From contig JAANSK020259385.1 of assembly GCA_011763485.2 (NCBI GenBank), positions 1 through 22,229 on the forward strand: DNA of 22,229 nucleotides, written 5' to 3'. This document shows, piece after piece, positions 1 to 7,720 of the stretch; the stretch's first letter is position 1; each line of letters starts with the position of its first letter. Under the pieces are notes generated by a model. The model made no database searches, had not been told where the DNA came from, and saw nothing but the letters and a program-made list of their open reading frames with translations. Origin of the DNA: Isoetes engelmannii (taxonomy: Eukaryota; Streptophyta; Lycopodiopsida; Isoetales; Isoetaceae). The translations under genes were made by a program, and so were the position numbers.

Positions 1-101
1 GGACCATCCAAAATGGACAACATCCAAAACGGGCAAAAGATTCCAGAATGCTACCACACATATGTAGCAGATGTCCACAGATAATATCACATGAAAGAAT
101 C

Positions 102-195
102 AGTCCACTTGGCTAAGACGTGTTGCTTGCAACTACTAGGTCATGGGTTCGAGTCTTGCCTTGTGCAACTACTTTTGTATCTATGTGCTTTTTTG
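102..195 (+). repeat. tRNA-derived SINE-like sequence
   Basis: An A-box-like stretch (TGGCTAAGACGTG, from 110) and a strong B-box (GGTTCGAGTC, 146-155) lie about 36 bases apart, the layout of an internal RNA polymerase III promoter in tRNA genes and tRNA-derived SINEs. A short T-run follows at about 189-194, which could be the Pol III stop or the SINE tail. The T-stem pairs poorly, and the anticodon arm would be a 5-bp hairpin with a 2-base loop instead of a 7-base loop, so this is not a functional tRNA. The ends are not sharp and I saw no target-site duplication. An ordinary tRNA pseudogene is the main alternative. Confidence 0.5.
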
Positions 196-201
196 TATCA
201 G

Positions 202-262
202 TGTGATGATCATCCTTTGTACATACCAGTATAATACTTGTATACTGCGTATGATCATCACA
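202..262. repeat. Fold-back sequence, 12-bp inverted repeat
   Basis: TGTGATGATCAT (202-213) is the exact reverse complement of ATGATCATCACA (251-262). Inside the loop, CAGTATA (227-233) pairs with TATACTG (241-247), giving a two-tier hairpin of about 61 bases. The outer edge coincides with the point where recognisable reverse transcriptase coding ends on the minus strand, a few codons after YVDD. It could be a short MITE remnant or fold-back filler formed at a deletion breakpoint. Confidence 0.6.
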
Positions 263-1849
263 GCAACAAGGAGAATATCATCAACATAGCAAAGTAGGAT
301 GAGAGGAGAGGGCTGGTGGCGAAAATATACACTTGGGTCTGTAGTGCTAGGCTGGAATTTTAACTGAATCAAGGTTTGATGAAGCCTTTCATACCATGCA
401 CGGGGAGCTTGGCGTAGACCATACAGAGCTTTATGAAGACGGCAGACTGTATCTTGGGCAGAGCCATGGCTGAAACCTTCAGGTTGCTCCAGATAAACTT
501 CTTCTTGAAGATTCCCATGTAGAAAAGCATTCGTAACATCCATCTGATGCACAAAACAATGATTTAGTGTGGCATAAGCAAGCACCGTGCGAATAGAGAC
601 CATCTTTGCTACCGGGGCAAAGGTTTCATCGAAATCAACTCCTGGAACTTGTGTGAATTCCCTGGCAACAAATTGAGCCTTGTACCTGTCAATTTCTCCC
701 TTACTGTTGTACTTGAGCTTGAAAACCCATCTGGAACCAACAACATAGTGATTTGAAGGTCGGGGAACAAGAGTCCATGTCTCAGCTTGAAGAATGGAAT
801 CATACTCTTGTTGCATGGCAGCAAGCCAATGGGGTTTTTCAGGAGATGACATAGCTTGTTGATAGCAGTTGGGTTCTGTGATAGAGCTAGTGATGGAAAA
901 GGCGTAATCATGACTCCAGACTGGTGGACATCTGATTCTTGTGGGTCGTGTGGCAGTAGGAATTGCTGGAGCAGAAGCAGGGGCTATTGGAACAGAAACA
1001 GAGGCTGCTGGAACAGAGACAGACAGAGATGGAGAGTCAGAACCAGTAGGAGCAGTAGGATCAGTTTCGTCAGGGGAAGAATCATTGAAGGAATTTGAGG
1101 GCATATCAGGTATACTGGAGGAGTTAGAGGGTAGATGAGCAGGGATATCAAGATCATCAAGGATCACAAAGATGGGTAGTTGGGATGCGGGAGGTGACAA
1201 GGAACAAGACTCAAATTCATTGAAGGAGACATGGCAGCTGATGACAAGTGAGCGAGTTTGCAAATTGAATAGTCTGTAAGCCTTCCGATTGGAGCAGTAC
1301 CCTATGAACATGCAAGGGATGGTCTTGGGAGCCAATTTGGTCCTGCGAGCTGCCTGGACATAGACAAAGGCCTTGCAGCCAAAAACACGCATGTGTTTAA
1401 GGGAGATGTTGTGACCTCGCCAAACCTCTTCTGGGAGACAATTTTGAATGCTCCTATGAGGTGTACGATTCATAGTATATGCAGCTGTGAGAACTGCCTC
1501 CCCCCAAAATTCAGCTGGAACATCCATTGCAATCATAAGTGTTCGGGCCATTTCAACAAGAGTTCGATTTGCTCTCTCGGCTCTGCCATTCTGTTCTGGA
1601 GTGTAAGGAGCAGTGATTTGATGATGAATGCCTCTGGCATTACAAAACCGGTCAAACTTGTTGGAGCAGAACTCCCCTCCTCCATCACTTCTGATAGTGA
1701 TAATCTGCTGACCTGTGGCGCGCTCTATTTCTGGCTGAAAACTCAAGAAGATGTTATAGACTTCATGCTTGTAATGCAAGAGATGCACAAAAATTTTCCG
1801 AGATAAATCATCTAAAAGGACAAGAACATACTGAGCCCCATTTAGAGTA
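263..1849 (-). pseudogene. copia integrase C-terminus and truncated reverse transcriptase
   Basis: An open frame (181-1788) starts inside the second duplicate copy. It holds the remaining integrase triad residues, SDGGGEF (Asp) and PEQNGRAERANR (Glu), and a linker rich in Ser/Pro and 'SVSVPAA' repeats. The Ty1-type reverse transcriptase follows: HWLAAMQQEYD, the WVFKLKYN block, ARGF-like AREFTQVPGVDFDETFAPV, VHQMDVTNAFLHG, ALYGLRQAPRAWY and the catalytic YVDD (277-288). About six residues later the homology ends at the fold-back, and the last 25 or so residues of the frame are unrelated. The usual 'ARGF' reads AREF, a further sign of decay. Confidence 0.9.
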
Positions 1850-1973
1850 TATTTCTGGCTGAAAACTCAAGAAGATGTTATAGACTTCATGCTTGTAATG
1901 CAAGAGATGCACAAAAATTTTCCGAGAGAAATCATCTAAAAGGACAAGAACATACTGAGCCCCATTTAAAGTA
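1726..1973. repeat. 124-bp tandem duplication inside integrase
   Basis: Positions 1726-1849 and 1850-1973 are head-to-tail copies with about two differences (agataaatc/agagaaatc and ttagagta/ttaaagta). The near-identity suggests the duplication is younger than the general decay of the element. A unit of 124 bases (41 codons plus one base) shifts the frame and splits the integrase gene. Confidence 0.95.
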
Positions 1974-2383
1974 GGAGGTTTGATAGGCCCAATTATATCT
2001 GTATGAAGTAATTCAAGAGGTCTGCTGGCCTGTGAATCAGATAATGGAAAAGATGCTCGAGTGGCTTTCCCTTGAAGGCAAGCATTGCATGGCAGATGAT
2101 TGGGAGATATGGCTGGCAATTTCTGCTGGGAAACAAGAGTGTGCAGTCTAGTGGGTGCCAAATGGCCAAGGCGAAAATGCCACAAGAAATTTCTGTTGGG
2201 AAGAGTGGAAGTGAAATTGACTTGCTCCACCATTGAAGTTCCATCCTCAATCTGATAGAGGTTACCAGATCGGACACCAATGAGAAGAATCTGATTTTCA
2301 GAATTGGTGATACGACATATATTGGCAGAGAAAGCAACATTTAGACCAGCATCCGCAATCTTGCTTACAGAAAGCAAGTTCTT
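1850..2383 (-). pseudogene. copia integrase, N-terminal part
   Basis: After the frameshift near 2383 the frame resumes at LLSVSKIADAGLNV, the usual link between protease and integrase. A GAG-pre-integrase zinc domain follows, with FLWHFRLGHL and the CNAC pair (H-x4-H, C-x2-C). Then comes the start of the catalytic core, HTDIIGPI, holding the first Asp of the D,D,E triad. The frame is lost when it enters the upstream copy of the 124-bp duplication, because 124 is not a multiple of three, and it stops at about 1808. The integrase is therefore split before its second catalytic Asp. Confidence 0.88.
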
Positions 2384-2916
2384 GTGAGACCTGGGACATG
2401 GAGAACATCCTTAACCATCTTGACTGAGCCAGATTGAAGGGGGATTGCAACAGTACCAGATGCTATAGCAGACTGGTGATGATTGTCGCCCATGAGAACA
2501 GATTTATGGATCTTGAATGGGGAATAATAAGTAAAGGAGGCCTTATGAGGAGTCATGTGACTAGTTGCTCCGGAATCAAGATACCAAGAAAGATCTGTAT
2601 TGAAATGAGAATCAGTCAGTGCAGTACATAAGAAATCCTGGACCATATTGTTCCGTTCCACTGGAATAGAGGCACTTTGAGCAGATGACGAGGGTGCAGG
2701 AATAGGAGCAGGGGCCCGGCAATCACGTGCAAGATGTCCTCCTTTTTGACAACGATAGCAGGTGAATCTGTTGCGGTCAGCTCTTGGCTTTTTGGCAGAA
2801 TCTTGAGAAGGCTTTTTGACAGAATCTTGGGCATCTTTTGGAGCTGCAACCTTCAAATTTGCAAACATGAGAGTGTCAGAATCAGATATATACTTATTCT
2901 GTTGTTGCTGATGAAG
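2384..2916 (-). pseudogene. copia Gag nucleocapsid and protease segment
   Basis: The C-terminal part of Gag carries one zinc knuckle, CYRCQKGGHLARDC (2719-2760), with C-x2-C-x4-H-x4-C spacing for binding the element's RNA. A Lys-rich stretch with a short internal repeat (DSVKKP/DSAKKP) precedes it. About 45 residues later comes the retroviral-type aspartic protease site WYLDSGATSHMT, with the catalytic Asp codon at 2575-2577. The frame runs through a VLHVPGL motif and then fails near 2383, where a single-base loss shifts it and gives a stop a few codons on. The family normally has a single gag-pol frame here, so this is a lesion. Confidence 0.88.
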
Positions 2917-3673
2917 GGCTTCATTTTTTTACTCGATCAAGGGCAGTATCAAAGGAATATTCAGAGAGACGACCTTCCAAATTAATGATGAGGCCTTCAA
3001 AGGATTTTGGCAAGCTGTTGAGCAGCATGCAAACTTTTTCATCCTCTGTAATTGACACACCGGTGGCACATAAATCATCAAGCAAATCTTTCATTTTGCA
3101 GACATGATTCATGAGATCTCCTCCTTCATGCAATTGCAATTCATACAGTTTCTTGTGAAGAACAAGGCGATTGCTAGCAGTAGTAGATTCATAAAGATGA
3201 AGCAGCAGTTGCCACATCTCATGAGCAGAAGTAGCAGCCTTAATCATCCTTGCAGGGGTATCGTCAAGGCTGGAGGAGATAATCAAGCGAGCCTTACGAT
3301 CCTTTTCAGTAAAATCAACAAGAGATGACCCATCTTGATCAGTCTCAGTTGATTCAGAGCTCAGGGGCGGAGTCTCAAGTGGATTAACAACTTCCCAAAG
3401 TTGCTTATCCTCAAGGATCATCTGGATCCGCCACTTCCACATTTGAAAGTTCTTTCCAGTGAACCTAGGGAGCAGGCGCCAATCCGCATTGCTGAGAGTG
3501 GCGTTAACAGAGTCCATGACGTTGGTCAGAAAACTTGAAAACAGGGGCCTTTTGATAGCACCAACAAAAGAGGCACGAAAAGAAAAAGCAAAAAAAGGGC
3601 AAAGGCGGCTTATGCGTGGCTGAAACGGCGTGGGCCCATAACCTGTTGAAGAACAGGAAGAAATGGAAGACAT
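2917..3673 (-). pseudogene. copia gag, N-terminal part
   Basis: The open frame starts at ATG 3673 (MSSISS...); a second in-frame ATG at 3517 (MDSVNATL) begins the part that resembles copia Gag. The conserved core includes FTGKNFQMWKWRIQMIL, a 'LWEVV' segment and a region around HEMWQLL, all typical of the UBN2/gag-polypeptide family that forms the particle shell. The frame ends at a stop directly after a run of seven A on the coding strand (2924-2930). One base fewer would continue into the zinc-knuckle frame, so this is a one-base frameshift within Gag. Residues 1-52 before the second ATG are Ser/Phe-rich and may be untranslated leader. Confidence 0.88.
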
Positions 3674-3742
3674 GTTTCACAAGAGCACAGAAGAGCACAA
3701 GATGCAAGAACGAAATTGCTTGAGTGATTGATCATGAATGAG

Positions 3743-3769
3743 CCCTCCTGTTATATAGTCTTAGGAGGG
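3743..3769 (-). promoter_or_regulatory. Candidate TATA box in a small inverted repeat upstream of gag
   Basis: TATATAA on the minus strand (3751-3757) lies about 80 bases upstream of the first gag ATG. It sits in the loop of a perfect 7-bp inverted repeat, CCCTCCT (3743-3749) and AGGAGGG (3763-3769). It may be what is left of the 5' LTR promoter, although the LTR end and primer site expected between it and gag are not visible. A chance AT-rich match is possible. Confidence 0.3.
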
Positions 3770-4538
3770 AATCTCATTGAAGTACATAGGTCAGAAGCTA
3801 TAAATAGCATAAAGGAGTGGATTCCAGGGTTGTTACCAACGGCTATTCGTCAGGAGAATCTGCAGGCTTTGATGAACATCCAACATCTAATTTTTTTCTG
3901 GAGTATGATTGTCCGAGCCATGTATATATTGATTGATCTGCCAGATACATCTTCATGCACAAGGTTTACTAAGCACACACCGGAAGTAAGTTTCTTGCCC
4001 TTGACGATTCATGCAGTATGTGATCTGTACTTGCATATGATATAGATATAAGTTTATCTGTCCACCAGTAGCAAAAAGCAGAGTTTAAGATAGGAAATGA
4101 AGGGTAAATGCAGCAGATAAATCATTCCAGGCATTATTAGGGTTTCGAATTATGTCCGCATCATTCGTCGAGTTCATGTAATCTCTTTGAGTTTTATTCT
4201 ATATTAGAAGCTGCTTCCAATACTGCAGTTGCTGATTAGCTGTCGTTATCTGGAGGGATTGAATTACCACTCGATTTTATAGACGAGGATTGAGGCATGT
4301 TTTGTTCCTTTGACTAATGCGTACCCTCTAATAGAAAGCATACCAATATCGAGTTGCTTAAAAGAAAATCAGGTGAGGCTGGTAAGCTTGATGAAGCTGA
4401 GGTTTGTTAATGTTTTCTTATGATATTTGTCAAAATTTGTGCGTGTTGGGGAAAATCTTATTATGAGAATATCAGGAAGATGTGAGGAAGGCTTCTAAAG
4501 ATGCCCAGCTTTTCATCTATTCCAGGTGCTCATGACTA

Positions 4539-4573
4539 AATGGTTGTTACATTTTTAAAATGTAACAACCATT
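4539..4573. repeat. Perfect 35-base palindrome
   Basis: AATGGTTGTTACATTTT (4539-4555) is the exact reverse complement of AAAATGTAACAACCATT (4557-4573), with one T between the arms. A 17-bp perfect stem with a single central base is unlikely by chance at this composition. It could be a MITE core, a cruciform-forming site or a template-switch product. Confidence 0.9.
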
Positions 4574-4864
4574 AGGAAGCAAGAGCATTTTGTATTTGTG
4601 TGCAGCTGTAGTTTTATCCTGGAAGCAATTTGAACCAATCATTATTCATTAATTTCATTTCATATGTTATGATGAAGCTACGGCTTTGGTTTTATTGCAA
4701 AGGACATTGAAACATCAAAGATTCCTCCTAAGCTATACATTGTTTGTCGTAGGGGTCCAACACATGATTAAGGTGAGCGGATATGTACAATAGGTTTGTC
4801 TCATGAATGCTTGAGTTGGTAAAGGGATTGCAAGTGTGTCGTACCTCTATAAAGTATGTTAGAT

Positions 4865-4952
4865 GCATCATTTCCATGGACTCCACCCACAATGAAGCAA
4901 CAAGTTTTGCATCATTTTCATGGACACCACCCAAAATGAAGCATCAAGTTTT
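4865..4952. repeat. 44-bp tandem duplication
   Basis: Two adjacent copies (4865-4908 and 4909-4952), both starting GCATCATTT and ending CAAGTTTT, differ at about four positions. It lies in non-coding DNA and its unit is not a multiple of three. Confidence 0.88.
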
Positions 4953-5668
4953 GTCTTTTTATTTTAAAATTGAGAAGTGATTTTGCCTTTTGGGCTCTTA
5001 GATCTCTCAAATTCGCAGTTTACATATAGCTGATTGAAATGCTAGAGTTGTGACTTAGAAATTTGTGCATCAATGGACGACGAGAGCATGCACCCTAAAT
5101 GAATTCCATCTATAGGATGTGTCCAATGGAATGCGTATAATATATTAAATGGTCTTTTGTCTTTGTCTCGCAGGATCATATCATTTGATTCAGTGTGGAC
5201 AATTCCCTTCTACTAGGTATGAAGGTTTTTTTAGCTCTGTTTTTGCTCTCAGAGGCATGTAGTAGTCCATCTTATGTTCTGTCTAATGTTCTGATGTAAA
5301 GATTGTTTGCCATACTATGGCCAATTCTACACATGTGATGCATAAGATTAATGTTCTTATTGCTAACTCAATTGGCAAATTTACAATCTAGACCCATTTA
5401 AGCTACTAACTACTATTGTTGGATAATGTCCTTGCTGAGGCTGCATGCACATCGACCAGAATGATGGATGCATGTATGTCTAGCTTTGTCATTCATATCT
5501 GGAAGCAAGGGATAGCAACCATATGCAGTTTTCGTATATGAATTTAACCAGTTTGTGCTTCCCAGAGGATTAAAGAAACTCTGTTTAGTAAGGCCATTAT
5601 TTGCCTATGTTATTAAGGCGAATCTAAAATAATTTCTTTATAGCAGTTGTTGTTACCGTGACAAGATA

Positions 5669-6230
5669 ATGCATGCCACTACTGGTGTAGACAATAGTAA
5701 GTACAACATACCTAAAGTTGAGCTCCGTTGTCGAGAAGATGTTACCACATTTGCAAATAAATGCTCTTGGTGTTGTATGGATAGAATACACAAACTGAAG
5801 GCTCCAAGATTAACATGTTCTGTTGTTTATGGATGGGTTTCAACTGTATGCCAAAACTGGTTGATTGGTGTCAACATTTTAGATTTCTTAATACACAGCA
5901 AGTAGCTCTAAAGGCTTCAATCAACTTTCTTCTAAATTAGCCATATGATTATCTGCATAATTTACATACAGGTGTTGACATTCTAGATTTGTTTTTGACT
6001 TTTGAAGTTCGTGTAAACACATGCACATAGATCTAAAGGGTTTAATCAACTATCTTCTAAATTAGCCATATGATTATCTGTGCAATTTACAGGTATGAAT
6101 ATTCCTGTTGAGTGTCATGCAATAGGTCTTGATAACAAAGGTTGCTATGAAAGGGGGTAAGGAAACATATAAACTTGGTGATCTTGCCATAGAGTTTTCA
6201 GACCCAAAAGAGGTTTTATTATCCTATTGA
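5669..6230 (+). other. Possible decayed coding exons, unidentified
   Basis: Two plus-strand stretches read more like protein than their surroundings. The first (5669-5905, 78 residues) is Cys/Trp-rich, with motifs KVELRCREDVTTFANKCSWC and VYGWVSTVCQNW. The second (about 6126-6230) includes GGKETYKLGDLAIEFSDPKE, which is hydrophilic and balanced in a region otherwise biased to Phe, Ile and Asn. An AG/GT pair lies near 6092. I do not recognise a family, no start-to-stop model works, and a duplication runs through the middle. Chance open frames are a real possibility. Confidence 0.22.
5866..6093. repeat. Diverged tandem duplication, about 105-123 bp
   Basis: The stretch starting GGTGTCAACATTTTAGATTT at 5866 recurs from 5971 as GGTGTTGACATTCTAGATTT. 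Both copies go on to a shared block, CTAAATTAGCCATATGATTA, and end in a similar AATTTACA...AGGT. The second copy has an extra segment of about 18 bases in its middle. Divergence is higher than in the 124-bp duplication, so this one is older. Confidence 0.85.
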
Positions 6231-6535
6231 TAACTTTGTCTATGCAGGTTTTGTATAGCCAACTTGATAACATGTTTATTAATGTGCATCACATGTACCT
6301 TGGCTAATACAATTTCACTATGTATAGTAAATATTCTAAAGCAGACTGCTTTTCAAACTATTCTTGTTGATATGTCACTCTGTGTCATTTATATGCAAAG
6401 ATGTCATATCCCTTCCACAATGCATATCCCTTCTACAATTAATAAATTGTTTCTTAGTTTACTGCAAATAAATCTGGATTCCATATTTAATTGATATTTC
6501 AAACCTGTATGGAATAGTTAAGGTTGATCTCCGGA

Positions 6536-6617
6536 ATTGCATTGGATGCCAAAGATGATAGAATCTTATTTAATGTATTGCATTGGATGCCAAAGATGAT
6601 AGAACCTTATTTAATAT
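6536..6617. repeat. 41-bp tandem duplication
   Basis: ATTGCATTGGATGCCAAAGA begins both copies (6536-6576 and 6577-6617). They differ at only about two positions. No coding role is seen. Confidence 0.92.
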
Positions 6618-6649
6618 AAACTATATTTGATGTATATGGCATAAGAAAG

Positions 6650-6850
6650 ATAATTTAAACTAACAAAATATTTTCTCATTACATAGCCCTACATGATTAT
6701 TATAGGAAGATATAAGTGGAACCAACATATAATAAACTAACAATGAGGCAACACAATAAAAAAAAATGGAACTTAATTTTTAAGAGGAATTAGCACATAA
6801 TAAACTAACAATGAAGATACAACACATGATAAAATGGAACTGTATTTCTT
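6650..6850. repeat. AT-rich dispersed repeat, left block
   Basis: Phrases such as 'cacataataaactaacaatga', 'ataggaagata' and 'tggaacc/tggaact' recur two or three times here. They reappear in related form at 7585-7720 (CACATAATAAACCTATGTGA, 'ttataggaagatag'). The two blocks flank the GC-richer island at 6880-7510. I could not assign a repeat family. Confidence 0.5.
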
Positions 6851-6879
6851 GATTGCATAGCACTATGTAATAGGGAATT

Positions 6880-7242
6880 CAGGCCGGGATTTTTTCGCCG
6901 AGGAATTTTTGAGGCAGCTTCGCCAGCTGAAGCAGCGCACGACCAGTAGAGCCGTGAAGCTGAAGATTTGCAATGGAGGAAAGAAGAGATTCGTGCCAGA
7001 TATGCTACGGGCTACTCAAACACAGCGCAGTATGAATAATCAAATCACTTGACGAGTTTCTGGAAGATAAAGCTCTGTGCCAACGAGAATAATCAGTGCT
7101 ATGGCAGCAGCAAGAAAGAGAATAACCTAGAAATAAGAAAGTGAAAGCTACAGACCTGGAACCCATTCCGACAAAGGCTTTTCGACCCCCCTCTTCATTC
7201 CACGCCGGACTTATAGCTTGAATCTGTGATGGCCATTTACAT
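6880..7242. other. GC-richer island, unidentified
   Basis: Composition changes sharply at about 6880 from AT-rich repeat to mixed sequence. A plus-strand stretch near 6945-7027 reads as an acidic/basic helical peptide (EAEDLQWRKEEIRARYATGY) before a stop. The rest has frequent stops in all frames. It may be part of the same inserted relic as the Tyr/Gly-rich segment that follows, for example a retrocopy with lost frame. No family was recognised. Confidence 0.25.
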
Positions 7243-7510
7243 TTGCAACTTCAAAGAAGAGAAATCCAACATTGTAAGAATCTGAGCCTTAACCCTCCCA
7301 TCCAGATATGGCGACAACAAGAGTATTCAACTATGGTTCATCCAGCTATGGCGACAAGAAGAGTATTCAGCTATGGCGGCAGCTCTCCTGGCGACGTATC
7401 CAGCTATGGCCGAATGGATCAGAGTATGGCGGCAGCTCTCCTGGCGACTATGGCCGAACTGGATCAGAGAGCAAATAATAGAGGACAAGGGGGCGCTAGG
7501 CAGTAGTGCC
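7243..7510 (+). pseudogene. Tyr/Gly-rich repeated coding relic
   Basis: A frame of 87 residues (7243-7506) ends SYGGSSPGDVSSYGR... and NNRGQGGARQ. A neighbouring frame starting at ATG 7308 reads FNYGSSSYGDKK, later EYGGSSPGDYGRTGSESK, and stops. The Tyr-Gly peptides change frame between repeat copies, so an originally continuous YG-rich low-complexity protein seems to have been shifted by small indels. Such regions occur in several plant stress-related and RNA-binding proteins, and I cannot choose among them. Start, 5' part and promoter are not identifiable. Confidence 0.35.
7299..7477. repeat. Nested minisatellite (40-bp and 53-bp periods)
   Basis: A 38-bp unit (7299-7336) recurs at 7339-7376 with three changes, giving a 40-bp period. 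A 24-bp unit TATGGCGGCAGCTCTCCTGG+CGAC (7372-7395) recurs without change at 7425-7448, giving a 53-bp period, and is followed both times by a TATGGCCGAA(C)TGGATCAGAG block. Neither period is a multiple of three, so a given peptide falls into different frames in successive copies. Confidence 0.9.
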
Positions 7511-7584
7511 GCTTTACAAAAAAGCCCAAATTTTATGCTTTATAAAAAAACTAGAAGCATATACAGTAATATAAAGCATGTGAT

Positions 7585-7720
7585 TCTTATAACCGGAATC
7601 AACACATAATAAACCTATGTGATTATAGGAAGATAGATTGTTGTAAGTTGAACCAAGATCTAATAAACCTATGTGATGTTATAGAAAGATAATTTGTGTA
7701 AGGTGAACGGACACATGTCA
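7585..7720. repeat. AT-rich dispersed repeat, right block
   Basis: Two tandem copies of about 55 bases share the phrases 'aataaacctatgtgat', 'ttatag(g/a)aagata' and 'taag(t/g)tgaac'. They are related to the block at 6650-6850. Together they suggest that the island between them was inserted into an older repeat. Confidence 0.5.

Larger units (their letters stand above)
263..3760 (-). mobile_element. Degenerate Ty1/copia retrotransposon, 3'-truncated
   Basis: Read on the minus strand, the domains come in Ty1/copia order: gag (UBN2-like), CCHC zinc knuckle, aspartic protease, GAG-pre-integrase, integrase core, then reverse transcriptase. Integrase ahead of reverse transcriptase is what separates copia from gypsy. 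Coding stops just after the YVDD box, so the rest of the reverse transcriptase, RNase H and the 3' LTR are missing. The frame is broken near 2917-2930, near 2383 and by a 124-bp duplication at 1726-1973. I see no 5' LTR boundary and no tRNA-Met-type primer-binding site upstream of gag. The copy is old and cannot move by itself. Confidence 0.93.
3770..5668. other. AT-rich intergenic DNA, no gene recognised
   Basis: Both strands carry only short random-looking frames without recognisable motifs. A TATAAATA lies on the plus strand at 3799-3806 with no gene following it. The local structures (palindrome at 4539, duplication at 4865) are listed separately. Part of the left end may be the eroded 5' LTR of the copia element, but I could not define a boundary. 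Confidence 0.6.

Noticed and set aside
102-175. Functional tRNA gene
   Set aside because: The B-box is good, but the T-stem has mismatches, the anticodon arm has no 7-base loop and no acceptor stem forms.
856-1138. Plus-strand Arg/Ser- and Glu/Gly-rich frames
   Set aside because: They are antisense to the repeated Ser/Pro linker between integrase and reverse transcriptase.
1393-1806. Plus-strand frame of 137 codons
   Set aside because: It lies opposite the copia integrase and is a shadow of that coding sequence.
4539-4573. Bacterial-type terminator
   Set aside because: The context is a plant nuclear genome and the stem is AT-rich with no T-tract role. It is kept only as a palindrome.
5866-7720. 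CRISPR-like array
   Set aside because: The repeats are adjacent duplications without regular spacers and differ in unit length.
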